Shown piece by piece: positions 27,401-39,400 of a stretch of 64,000 nucleotides of DNA. Position 1 is the first letter of the stretch. Each line of letters begins with the position of its first letter. The position numbers and the translations under genes are program-made. The notes beneath the pieces are model-generated. The model was not told where the DNA came from, made no database searches, and was given only the letters and a program-made list of their open reading frames with translations. Origin of the DNA: Cardiocondyla obscurior (lineage: Eukaryota; Arthropoda; Insecta; Hymenoptera; Formicidae); the NCBI RefSeq assembly GCF_019399895.1, contig NC_091873.1, positions 2,488,001-2,552,000 on the forward strand, written 5' to 3'.

Positions 27401-30400
27401 CGAAGGGGTAGAGAAAGGCAGGGAAAAGGGGGTGGAAAAAAAAAAAAGAAAAAGGAGCCGAGAGGCGCGGGACCGCCGTCTACGTCGACGAGTGGAGAAC
27501 GTGCACTACGTTCTTAGTGGTGGATCAGAGTGACGCGTGGGTGGTCCGGCCCCTCTCTCGCGATCGCGTAATCGTCGTCTGTCTTCCCGGTGACGTCACT
27601 GACACCAAGAATTACTGCCGTGGTTTCGAGAGACCCGGTGGTCTCGCACCTCGCACCGCGAACCCGCCTCGCGCGAAAAGGTCGAGGGCCTTCCGATCCG
27701 GACGATGCTTTCAGGAGGGAACGCTGGGATACCAATGGCACTTCGGAAGAACTTAGAGAAATATCGAGAACGTTACATAAAGTGGAGTCTCTCATGTATT
27801 GTACCGCTTGTTATTTGAACGCGACTGCGAGAGATCTCAGGAAGTCTCAAATTTGTCTCACGCCGGAATCGTCGCTGGGCACTCCCCTCGAGAGAACGTT
27901 GGCGCCGCGCCGAATGGAGAACACTCGCAGGAATATTTCTGAGGATCCTGCGTGAATCCGAAGTAAAAAATAAGTGTTGGAATTGAGTTCTCGCGCTCGC
28001 GCGGCGCCTGCCAAAATTATCTCACATCGACAGGAATACCGGAGTACTCATCCACACTTGTGAGATCACGAACTGCGACTGTTTTCGAAATAAAGATTTC
28101 GCACGTTCTCCCGATCGCGCGGTATAGATATCGTGAAAATGATCGAAGAAAGGTAGGCATATTATTCCAAGGATAACTTCCGCATAACTTCCAGAAACTT
28201 AGCGCACTCCACTCCCTCGCCCTCTTTCTTTCGTTACATCATTCGTCAACGATTTCCCAAGCAGAAAAAAAAAAAAAGAAAAGTACTGGACCGCATACGG
28301 CAATTTCCGTTGAATGAAAAAAATCTGCGCTCGATATTTTTTAAATAAGAAAAAAATTTGTTGCATAACTGTCGTTTGATATTTAATGACGTTTGCGAAG
28401 TTAAAATTAGCAGCGATGCGATCTTGTTTGATGAAAAGTGAAGAATTAGATCATCATTCGAAACGCTGCCAGAACATGATTATTTATAGCTAATTGAAAG
28501 TACGAGAACACTCATTTGAATTGTGCAACGGGACATCTGACAAGTATAACTAACAATACGAGCGGAACTGCAGTTTCAATAATCGATATTATTAAAAAAA
28601 AAAAAAAAAAAAAAGAAAAAGAAAAAAAAGTATTAGTTAAAAAACGCACATGAATTTCTGTCTGGAAAATAAATTCACGAAGCATTCTCGCTCGAGGATA
28701 ATTCGAATTACTCTCAGCGATTAATTCCAAGATGGGTTTATTGCTGTCGGTGTTGGTCGGCTGCGTCGGTGTGCTGGAGCTGCTGGCGTGCCTGCGACAC
28801 GCGTCTGACAGCGTGGTGATCAGCATTAATCCACCGACACCGTGTCTCTCGTATCACGAGCCGGCTAGCAATGACATACAGAGTATTCATGACTCGCTTT
28901 GCAGCTTCAGCCACTCCATCGACGTAAGACTGCCACGCGACGCCCGGCACAAGCTCGAAAACTTGCACGAGTACAGTCTGAGAGTGCGGAACGAGCTTCG
29001 GTCTTTGGACAGAAACTACGACGGCCGAAGCACATTGTCGGAATGCAGCACCAGGTACTTGCTCGGCGGCTCTAGGCCGGACTCGAGGCTCAGTCCGGAT
29101 TCGAGGCTCAGTCCAGACTTTAGTTATCTCGTACGAGAGGACGACGGAACGTGGACCGTCCAAGCCGAACGACCCCACAACGATCACGACAACGATGACG
29201 AAGACGATTACGTCAAAACGAAAAAAATTCTTGAGGAAATCAATACGGAAATCAGAGAAAGCTTACAGGATGTCGCGCGATCGCTCGCGCCGCCTGAGCC
29301 GAGTAAATACGTCAGGATACCGACGCCGATCCCATTTTCTCACGAGCAAAGTAAAATATCCGCTTCCTCGAGCGAAGTGGACACGTCCTTCGACAATGAT
29401 TCAGGCAATGAAGCGCCCACCATGAGATCATTTGACGAGTTTCCGATTATTAAAAAGTACAAAGACTCGCGGTCAGCGTCATCGGTCGACGAATCCGATC
29501 ACGAGGAGAAAAAAATCACGCGAAGGCCGCTGAGAAAATCCTCCTCGAAATCTCCAGATTTATCGAGAAAATCGAAAAACGCCGACATTTCCAAAAGAAT
29601 GAAAAAGCTTTCCGACGATCTTACGAAACTCAACTCGGCCATTCGTCTGGCCGTCGAAGAGAACGAAACGGAGAGGACCTTCCCCAGTCAGAAAAAGCCG
29701 AGATCCGGCAAATCCTTTACTACGATCGTGAGAAAGCCTACGAGGCTAAAATCCAAAAACGCGGAGGTCAGTAAATCAGCGGAGAATTTGAGCGCGAAAA
29801 AATCGAAGAAAAATCGCGACCCGGAGCGCCGCAAGTCTGACATATCTGTGCAGACGGTCTGCGATTTGTTGAGAGACATGTCGACGAACACGTCTCCGAC
29901 TAATAGCCCGTCGTTGTCTAGATCGGAGAGCAAAAAGAGCGTCTCGGTAGCAGTACAGACTATTTTGGAAGATATACTGCTGGACGACGAGGCCTTAGAA
30001 GAGCTAGTCAACAACGTCATCGGACTCTCTGAAAGCAGAAGGGACATGTCCTCGCGAGGCAGCTCTGCCAGAAAATCTTTCAAGAGCAAAAGATTTCGAT
30101 CCAGCTCGAGAGATCAGTCGGACGACCAGGATAAGCAAATTTACGCGGCGACCAACGCCGTCACCTCCGTAGAACGAAGAACCAGAACGGAAGCGTTGAG
30201 GGTATCTAGCTTCGAAGACGCCAACGAGGAAGATTACAAAAAGATCAAGGATGTCATTTTCGACAATGCGGAGGGGCTATATATTTGGAGGCGAAGAGAG
30301 GATTCGAAATTAAAATCATCCCTCGAGGAGGACGATGACGAATTCGTGGACGCGGAGGATGTGAGTTCCGGAAAGCCACCTATACAATACACGACACCTG

Positions 30401-33400
30401 ACACCGATCAGAACAAAGCATTCTGGGTAATACGCTAAACCAAAAGTCACTTTATAATTGCTTAAATCCTTAAATATTTCTGTAAATGTTACAGAAATAG
30501 TCGTAAGTATTTTAATACCGACGTTGGAATTAATTTAATTACATATTTATATCGAGTTCTTTAAATGCTTGTTTATTAATTGGATTCGTGCAATTATAAA
30601 ATACGTGGCTTCTATTAATACACCACAAAACGACGATTCTTGTAGAACAAAATCGATCTTGAATCGTAGTAATAATTTCCAATTTAATAAATAAAACGTA
30701 AAACTGCCGAAGATAAAATAATAAAAATAATTATGAAAGTTGGGCTCGAAAGAAAATTGTGAAAAGGGATTTCCTCTCTGTATTTACTTGCCGCGTCCAG
30801 AATCCGTGCATTTATAGCCACGAGTAGGTTTCACGAAACGGAATCTTTTAATATCCGGCGTATTTGACGGCTAAAAATAATCGTTGATCAACGATTTTTA
30901 TTTCCGCGGTGCAATGTGTCAATAAACATTATTCGACGAGATGATTCAGATAAATCGGCGAGTTCACTAACTTTATTTTTCGCTCCGCTGAGAGAGAAAA
31001 TCTCTCTCGCGTTCAGACACGTCCCGCGGAATCTCGTACAAGTCGCTTCCGATCTTGCGCAATACTTGTTCCCAAAATATTTCGAATATTTGGCTACGCA
31101 AAGTAAGCATTAGTTACTAAAGAATCCCACGCACGTTTTATCGTCAGGCGTTTTCGCCCACTTTTCCGAAACAAGTAGCCAAGTATTGACGTTACGGCAG
31201 CCGAACGTTTGATTGCTCATTTGCAATTAAAATTACTGTCGCTAAATTATCACCGAATATTCGTAAAAATCAATATCCGTGTAATCTCTAGGATTGCGTA
31301 ATCGCGCGATATATTATTTCAAATACATATATTTCTGCACCTCGTCGTGCAGACGGCGGATTAAAACTTTAGACAGCCTACTATTTCGGCGACATAAAAA
31401 CTCGTTCTGCTGGTCGAGGAATCGACTGATATTCGCATCGCGTGAGTGTGTCTGTCAAAATTAGAAATCGCGCCCGAGACGTATAAAAAAAAAAAAAAAT
31501 ACCCACGACGTTCCAGCACCGCGAGCAATTACGACGCTGGAATCAATTAGCGCCGGTTTGTTTTATCAGCGCAACTTTTGGGGGCGCAAAGGGAATGTAT
31601 CTCGCGAAGTGGACGCTCTCGTATCGGAACCGAGTACACAAACGCCGTGACAAAACGCACTTGATACTCGTGCGGAACTTTCGTCGGTGCCGCGGCGTTT
31701 ATTGGTGCCGTGTGCTTCTCGCGTGGGGTCTCCCAAAATATCAATCTCATACGCGTCTACAAATAATATACGTATACATTGCGCGCGCGCGTTTATCCAG
31801 CACGACACTTACACGACACCGGCGAGACCGCCGAAATTCATCGGATGCCTCATTCTTTTTCGCGCCGCGAACCCGTCGTCGGAATATTTTTAATCTCCAC
31901 CCTCTTCCGGCCCTCCCGTAATATTATATTACCAGCGAGCGTCCTTTATCTCCGCCGTGACATCTCGCTATCTCGATTATTTACGAGCAGCTATTTCGAT
32001 ACTTTATTTATTAACGTACACGATTAACGATAACCGATGTAATTCCGCGTTTTACGACTATTTGAATTACACGTGATAAAAATGCTCGCGGTTTATCGTA
32101 ATGGTAATCTTAAAACGACGTTTTATTCCCTAGAAAACCAAGACTAATATAATTTTTTTTTTTTTTTTGTTTTTTACAAATTACTATCACCGGTCACTTT
32201 GAAAGATAGGCGTACATTTTTTTTCGGTTTTATCTTCTCGTTACTCCTGTGAATCGAGGAACCGGCAGACTCGCGTTCCACGTCACGCGGATTAACGTTC
32301 GCCCGAGTCTTTTCACGTGTAGGTGGCCGAGGTATTGGTGATGTGTGAAAACATTCCGACCCAATTACCTCGCCGATTGCTCTCTCTTTCTCTCTTCGTC
32401 TCTACTTTTCGTTCGAGTTCTATTTTTCCACGCTCCCACGCGCGTGGCTCGGAACCACCTGTTTGGCAAGGGATCAAGACGCCGCCGCGAAGCTTTTTCT
32501 TTCTTTCCTTCTGTCTCTTTTTTTTAATTTTTTTTTTTTTTAACGAACTCGAGAAGAAAAAATCGACGAGAAGCACTGAGTCACAGGGTGCATTTTTATA
32601 ATCGCGTAACCCAGGCAATCCGATACCTTCGCAGCGAACGGCGGCGCGAGCAAGCGTGCCAATAAGGGATGATCTCTATTTTCGCCGGCTAGATACATAA
32701 AATTAAAAAAGATAGATATAACACTAAATGTCAAAGTGTTAACGGTACGGTCTCGTCGCAAAACTCATCGAAAGTCGCGAGTGGAATGCTCATGGTTGAT
32801 CGTAAACGGTTCGGTTTATGGTCGCGCGCCGTCACTCTTAAAGAATATTTATACCGCGCTTTTATGAACTAACGGAGATTTGTTGTGTCCCTCTGACCAC
32901 AAGTCCGCTATTTTTATTGCGGCAACCTTTCGCGAGGAGACTAATTAATCACTCCCTACGCTTGAGAAATGAAACAGAAAGAGAAGCGAAACCTGGGCGA
33001 CATTTATGCTTCTTTCGTGCTTTATTTTACATATGATGTCTGATGTGAGTTGGCGAAATACGTCAGGCAGAAACGTTGGGAAATTATATAACTACTACTT
33101 TTAAATAAATAAATGTAGGGGGTGTCTTTTGTTGAACGTCACGCGGAAAATTGTAAGCTAATAATTAAATTTCCCAATTAATATGAGGCATTAATATTCA
33201 TTGAGGTTTAAGCGCGAAAATTTACAAAGGATAAAATTATTTTAGTTATTAAAAGAATAAAATATATATTTTAGCGAAAACGGTAAGCTTCTGGCTGTAA
33301 CGTGTTAATTGAGGTCAATCGTAGTAGCCAATCATAAATCGTTAAATTAATTATTCGAGCGCGCATTTGGCTATGAGAAATAGATTCTCGGATATTCAAG

Positions 33401-36400
33401 CGACTGTCGCATGCGGTACAAGTGGGGCGACAACGACGGCGACGTCGTTGGCGACAGCGACGCGACATCAACGATTTAACACGGCGCATAAAGCTGCAAA
33501 GAGATGGATTTAATGAGGCATACACCCGCGTCGGAAGTTTGGAACCCCGTTGCTCTCTCAATATCGAAAGATCCCAGAAGCCGCGCGGAATCAAACCGCT
33601 CCGGAATTCACGTCGGACTACAACCGACGTACTCCGTTTTGTTTCTTCGCTCAAATCGGAGATACAGGCAGCTCCATAAATACTCGTAAAAGAAGAGAAC
33701 CGCGCGAAGAAGAGGAGAAAGTGGGAGGAAGCAACGGAGAAGTCATCGAGAACGTCGGCCGCTGGGATCTGAACTGGAAAATCATACATAAAAGAAGCAA
33801 CGAGAATGAAGAAGCTCGGAGAAGCTCGAGGAAACGCGGGGGAGGAGAAGGGGGGGAGGAAAAAAGAGGGAGAAAGAGTGGACGGGCGGAACGTAGAAAA
33901 GTTGCACCCGGCACACTGCATCGAGATTCGGGAGAAGGAGAGACTACGCCAAAAGAGAGACGAAACAGCAAAAGGGCGACGGAGAAAGGAGAGCGGTCGG
34001 ACGACGGAGAGAGGAGAGTGCGGAAGAATGAGATGAGGGAGGGTGGCGAAGGGGGCGACAACGGAGAGGGGCGCGTGCGGCGCGTTTCTGGAGTCGTCGG
34101 GACGCCGAAAATAGCGTCCCGATATGATGACGCCCGGAGCGGGCCGATCCTAGATTTCAGTCAGTTCGCAAGCTCGAAAGCCGCTGAACAGTAGCAGCCC
34201 CGGATCCAGTAGATCTCGCTGCTCCGATTTCTTTTTCTAAACGACGTCGAAAAACTCGCGTACTTCCCCTCTCTCTCTGTCTCTCTCTCTCTCTCCCTTG
34301 CTCTTTCTCTTTTTCTTTTTCTCCCCTTCTCGTTTTCCTCTCTTCTCGTGTCCTTTTCACCCTTTCGAGAGAATCGCCCGAATACGACAGTCCGCAGTTG
34401 ATTCTGTCGCCTAGGAGAGAACGGATCGCGACGACAGAAGACGGAAGAGGGTAGAACACAGAGATGGCGGACGTAGACAGTGTAGTGTACACGACCACTG
34501 AGCGCAAGGTGCGCAAAGTGAAGAAGACGACCAAGCGTCGGGAAAGCCACGATCAAAACGCGTCGGAGGTCACGATCACCGAGGTCGACAGCACGCAGAA
34601 CAACCACCACGCCATCGAAGAGTATGTGCTGGCTGACGATACAATCCGGCAGACCCGCATAGCCTCTTTAGCACTTCTTCTTTCTTACGTTTTCGTCTTA
34701 ACGACGGCCCGTCATCGTCGTCGTAATCACCGTCGCGCTCATCACGATTCGCGTCATCCGAGAACGGGATTTTGCGAGCGTCACCCCCGAAAATTACGCG
34801 CGCGCGATCGTAATGCGAACATTCGGAAGCCGGTCGCGCCAAGTTTGTTGCCGATTTCAAGTGATTCTTTTTTTTCTTTTCTTTATCAAGTAGAACCACA
34901 ATGTAAATCGTTAAAAAGTAGTGATCCAAAATTGCTGAAAAATTTTTGACGCCCCATCCCAAGAAGCAACACATTTTTTTTTTGTAACAAACGATACGTT
35001 CGTTTCAGTAATTCGTCTTTTAAATTTTAATAACGACATTTAAAAAAACTTTCAGCGTGCTGTGACTTCGTTTTTCAATCGCGACGATGGAAGACGACGA
35101 TGCGTTCAATCACAGATACCCTTTTACTCTGTTCGCTGGAACCCGTACGGTTTACGAGCGGACGAAAATACTCGCGGGTGTAGAAAGATTAACTTCAGGC
35201 ATCGCGTTTCAATCTCGTCACGCAAAGACCGCACTTGCCGTATCTAAAACGATATCACTCGTCGTGAATGATCCTCTCCGGATATCCTCCTGACATTTCG
35301 TGACTGCGGATCACAATCCGGCGGACGTACCTTGCCGTATCTTGGCAAGGACTAGGGTGACGCTCCAGGAACTCGAACCTTTCCAAAATTACATAAGAAA
35401 AAGAGAAATGGCCCCTTTCTTTCGTAAGACCGCGTGATTATTTTGCCAGCCTTTGAAAACCATTACATGACTTTCTTTTTCTGCTGAAATAAAAAGAACA
35501 TGTGGGTAGTGTATTTTACTTCTGAAATTGTCAAATTAAAATATTAAATGCAAATAGAAGAATTTTTGAAACAATTTGAATGGAACGATATATTATACGT
35601 AAATTAAATATGATATCTGGAGTTTATTGTTTAAAATTATATCAATACGTGTGCCTTGCGTTACTCAAAGCGCCAGGAAAAATTCAAGAGTAATCTGCGT
35701 GAGAAAAATTGTACGGTTTTAATTTTATTATTCATGTGTTTTTCAGGAATGCAATTATTGGATATTGCAAAGTATATATAATTTAAAGATCTATATCTCT
35801 ATTTTCTCGTCATTTGACTGTTTTTCGAAGGCTGCTAAAGCAAGTAAATGCTCTTAAGAGAGCAAAGAAAAAACACTTGTTTCATTCGTGCGATGAAAAC
35901 GTTTAAAACAAAATTTGTACAGTCATACGCGCGTCACGATAGATATGACTTTGTACAGAAATACTCAGCCAGCACATACAACAGCACTCATCCAAGGTAC
36001 ATATTACCCAGCACGTATCAACGATTCCGTCGATCACGTATAATACATGAACATTAAAGCGATCGAAAGAATTATCAATGAGACTGCAAAACATAATACT
36101 TTAATTTTTATTTCCAATTATCTCGAATTAAGGTGGAAGATTATTTTTATCCCCGCAAAACTTTTTGAGGTAACGTTTTAACTGTTGCAAATGATTTTCT
36201 CTCTCGGTATTATTATATACTTTTCAAAATCAGCGTATAAATTAAGCACAGCTTAAAATGTGTAGCAAATTTTTTGGCTTGAAGGTAATAACGATAACGA
36301 ACATAATAAATAATTAAAATTTATAAATTTGTACTATTAATTACAAAAAAAAAAAAAATAACATTATATAACAAACTTAAATAATCGATATATTTTAGAC

Positions 36401-39400
36401 AATCACATTGTTACATGGCGAACATGAAACTACCAATTCCAACAAGAACGTTGCACATTACGTCGTAGTTTGTAGCAATAAAGTCAAAGTACCACTACGC
36501 AAACATTGAACGAAACTCTTTCTCGATTAAAACAAACTGATTTACATAAAAATATATACGAAGCAACGTAAACTAAATTAATGACAAATATAACATAAAA
36601 TATCTCTTCTGTTAAATCGTACTTTTCCTCTTACTTAATCGTGTAGTGGAGTGTGTTCATAAAAAAGAAATTGTAAGGAGTTTAATATTTTTGTATACTG
36701 TTTTCAAGTACGTGACAATTAAAAAAAATTTTAATTTTATTACGTTTATTATAATTCGCAATTTTTTACTTTTAATATTTATGGAGCTCCTTATAATTTC
36801 TCAATTTGAAGAACATCACACAAGACTTACAAATTTGACTTACCATTAGAAAACATTTTAGTTTCGATACAGAATCATGCAACTGATTGATGTAAAAGCT
36901 CTGAGACAATTCTCCACGAGGGCGTCACGAATTCTAAATTCTTGGTATTCGCGTTGCAGTTGATTTTCAGTGGCGAATACACAAAGGCGATGAGCAAGGA
37001 CTGGCACAGCGGCCACTTCTGTTGCTGGCAGTGCGACGAATCCCTGACAGGACAGCGTTACGTTCTTAGAGACGAGCATCCTTACTGCATTAAGTGCTAC
37101 GAAAGCGTTTTCGCCAATGGCTGCGAGGAATGCAACAAAATTATTGGCATCGACTCCAAGGTATTTTTGTGAAATAAAACAAATCAGATATGTAACTTGT
37201 TAAAAAATTTTTTTTTTTTATTTATTCAGATTAAAGTTTTATTTAATTTAAACAGTTTAAAGTCTGTGCAATATTCCAACGTGTTGATGTTCGAGACAAA
37301 TATTATTATTGTCGATTATAAGAAAACGAGACGTAACAATAGACTGACGTCTTTTGAGACTGTATATTTGCGTGTGAAAAAAAGAAAAAAAATTTATGCA
37401 AAGTCGTGATCGTCCAGAAAATTGTCCTTGAATAATGAATTGAACGTTCTTGGCTAGGTTACGCATTTTCGATGCGTACGCGAACGATAAATTACATTGT
37501 CCGCTGGACAGCCTAAAGGCGTAATTAGCGGCCGTCAAATGATTACGAGACCCGGTGTCAATAGATGGAGAGACGCATGGGCGTTGACTTACTCATTTCT
37601 AGAAATAGAAGCGATGATGCAGGTGCCGTGTATCGGCTCCGAGCACCGATTTCCGCTCTCTCTTTCCCGCTCGCGATCATTTTATTGTAATATTTCGTTC
37701 GCTCCCACGCGCAAAAATCATCGACCTGCGGTGAAGACGTTATTTTCCTCCATGATCATCATCACCGCGCGCAATTACGTAATGCATTTGACTTTTAATA
37801 ATTTCCGTGATCTCGACATTCGCAATCACTTTTAAAAAATTATTTCGATAATTCAACGCTCAGTAGGATCTTGACTCTTTCGGGATAAAAATTTTTTCAG
37901 ACTTAAGAGAGACGCAATATAATACAAATAATAAGCGATGAGTAGATAAATGTTATTAACATAGTCTAATGTCATTTTCAGGATTTATCGTACAAGGATA
38001 AGCACTGGCATGAGGCTTGCTTCCTCTGCAACAGGTGCAGAGTGTCCTTGGTGGATAAACAGTTCGGCAGCAAGGTGGACAAGATCTATTGCGGCAACTG
38101 CTACGACGCCCAATTCGCCAGCCGTTGCGATGGATGCGGCGAAATCTTCCGTGCCGGTACGTAATATCTTAATATCATAGATTCTTAAACTTAATTTTTC
38201 CATACTTTAAATAAAAATAAGTGAGACAAAACAGTCAGGTGGGCCAGACGTGTTTCTCGAAAACAAAAGCGTGACTATGCCACGCAGTAGATCTTAATAA
38301 AATCAAATATATATTTTCCTAAAAAGTGCCAATGGGAAAATAAGAATTCAGACATTTAAAAAAAGAAAAAAAAAAATGCGGTTGACTCACTGCGCAATGA
38401 AATTAACGCAATCGATAAACGTAAATGATAAACGTCCCGAGATTACCGGCTATCTTTGGGCGATCAAATCAGCGATGGGATCGCGAAACGTAAACGAACG
38501 TGAGAAGAATGTAATTTACGAAGAAAGATAAATACGGGATAGCAGTCATTTCATAATGAAAGGCCGCGTCAGACGAAACAAATATCCTAGCGATTTTCCA
38601 CCTACGACCGCGTTAACACTTGCTCTTGATCGATCGTTGGCGAATCGTTCTCCGACAGTGATTCATGGTGTCAGGTACGAGCGCGAACGACCGAGAAAGA
38701 AAGAGAAAACCGATAGATCTTGCATTCGGCGTTTCTTATTAAGGTAACTGAGTCAAGGCTCGAGCCTCAGACACGGGCCAATTATTATGAGCCGCTTTAA
38801 GATTGAGCACGTCACTTTACGTCTAATTCGCCGGCTTCTAATAGCATTAAATCGTTTTGCATAAACATCTTAATTGAGCTGCATTTATCTTCTTCACGTA
38901 TTTGGATATCTCATTCCGCCTCTTGAAATATAGGTTTCTTTCTCATCGATCCCGAAGTCGGTAGATTTTTTTTTTTTTTCTCTCGCTTGAAACTTTTTCC
39001 GGCCACGCGAATGAACAAGCTGATCGATGCTTCGACAAATATCGCGAACTTACCGATATATTATCACTTGGCGTGAAAATTTACGGCGCACTTTGCTATA
39101 ATAGTATTCGCTTATCACCGGGATCCAGCTAGCATTGTTCTCACAACGTAGACGTTCATTAGAAACGATTTGCGTGACATATTGATGAAGGTTAAACGGC
39201 GTGGGAGTTCGGACGAATTCCAATTTTCCTTCTGACAGATAAAAAAAATTAGCTGACGTCGGGATCAATTGAGAAGTCGTCGGTGTAAATGATTTGGTAC
39301 CAACGTGTGTCTATATGCGGAGATCGACATTTCGCTAGCGTGCGATTTAATTCAAATACGCCACGAGGTTTCCGATTTCTTTTACATTTATTTCTTTTTT

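Noticed and set aside
30916..31113. 65-codon ORF with a protein-like end
   Set aside because: No ATG start in a usable position and no splice or homology support.
33550..34194. 214-codon plus-strand ORF and the overlapping minus-strand 216- and 136-codon ORFs
   Set aside because: All fall in purine/pyrimidine-biased DNA, which lacks stops in several frames on both strands; residues are almost only E/R/K/G or S/P/F/L.
35087..35293. 68-codon ORF from ATG 35087 as another limpet first exon
   Set aside because: The only donor-like site (CGG|GTGTAG) is weak and in phase 1, which fits neither LIM2 acceptor.
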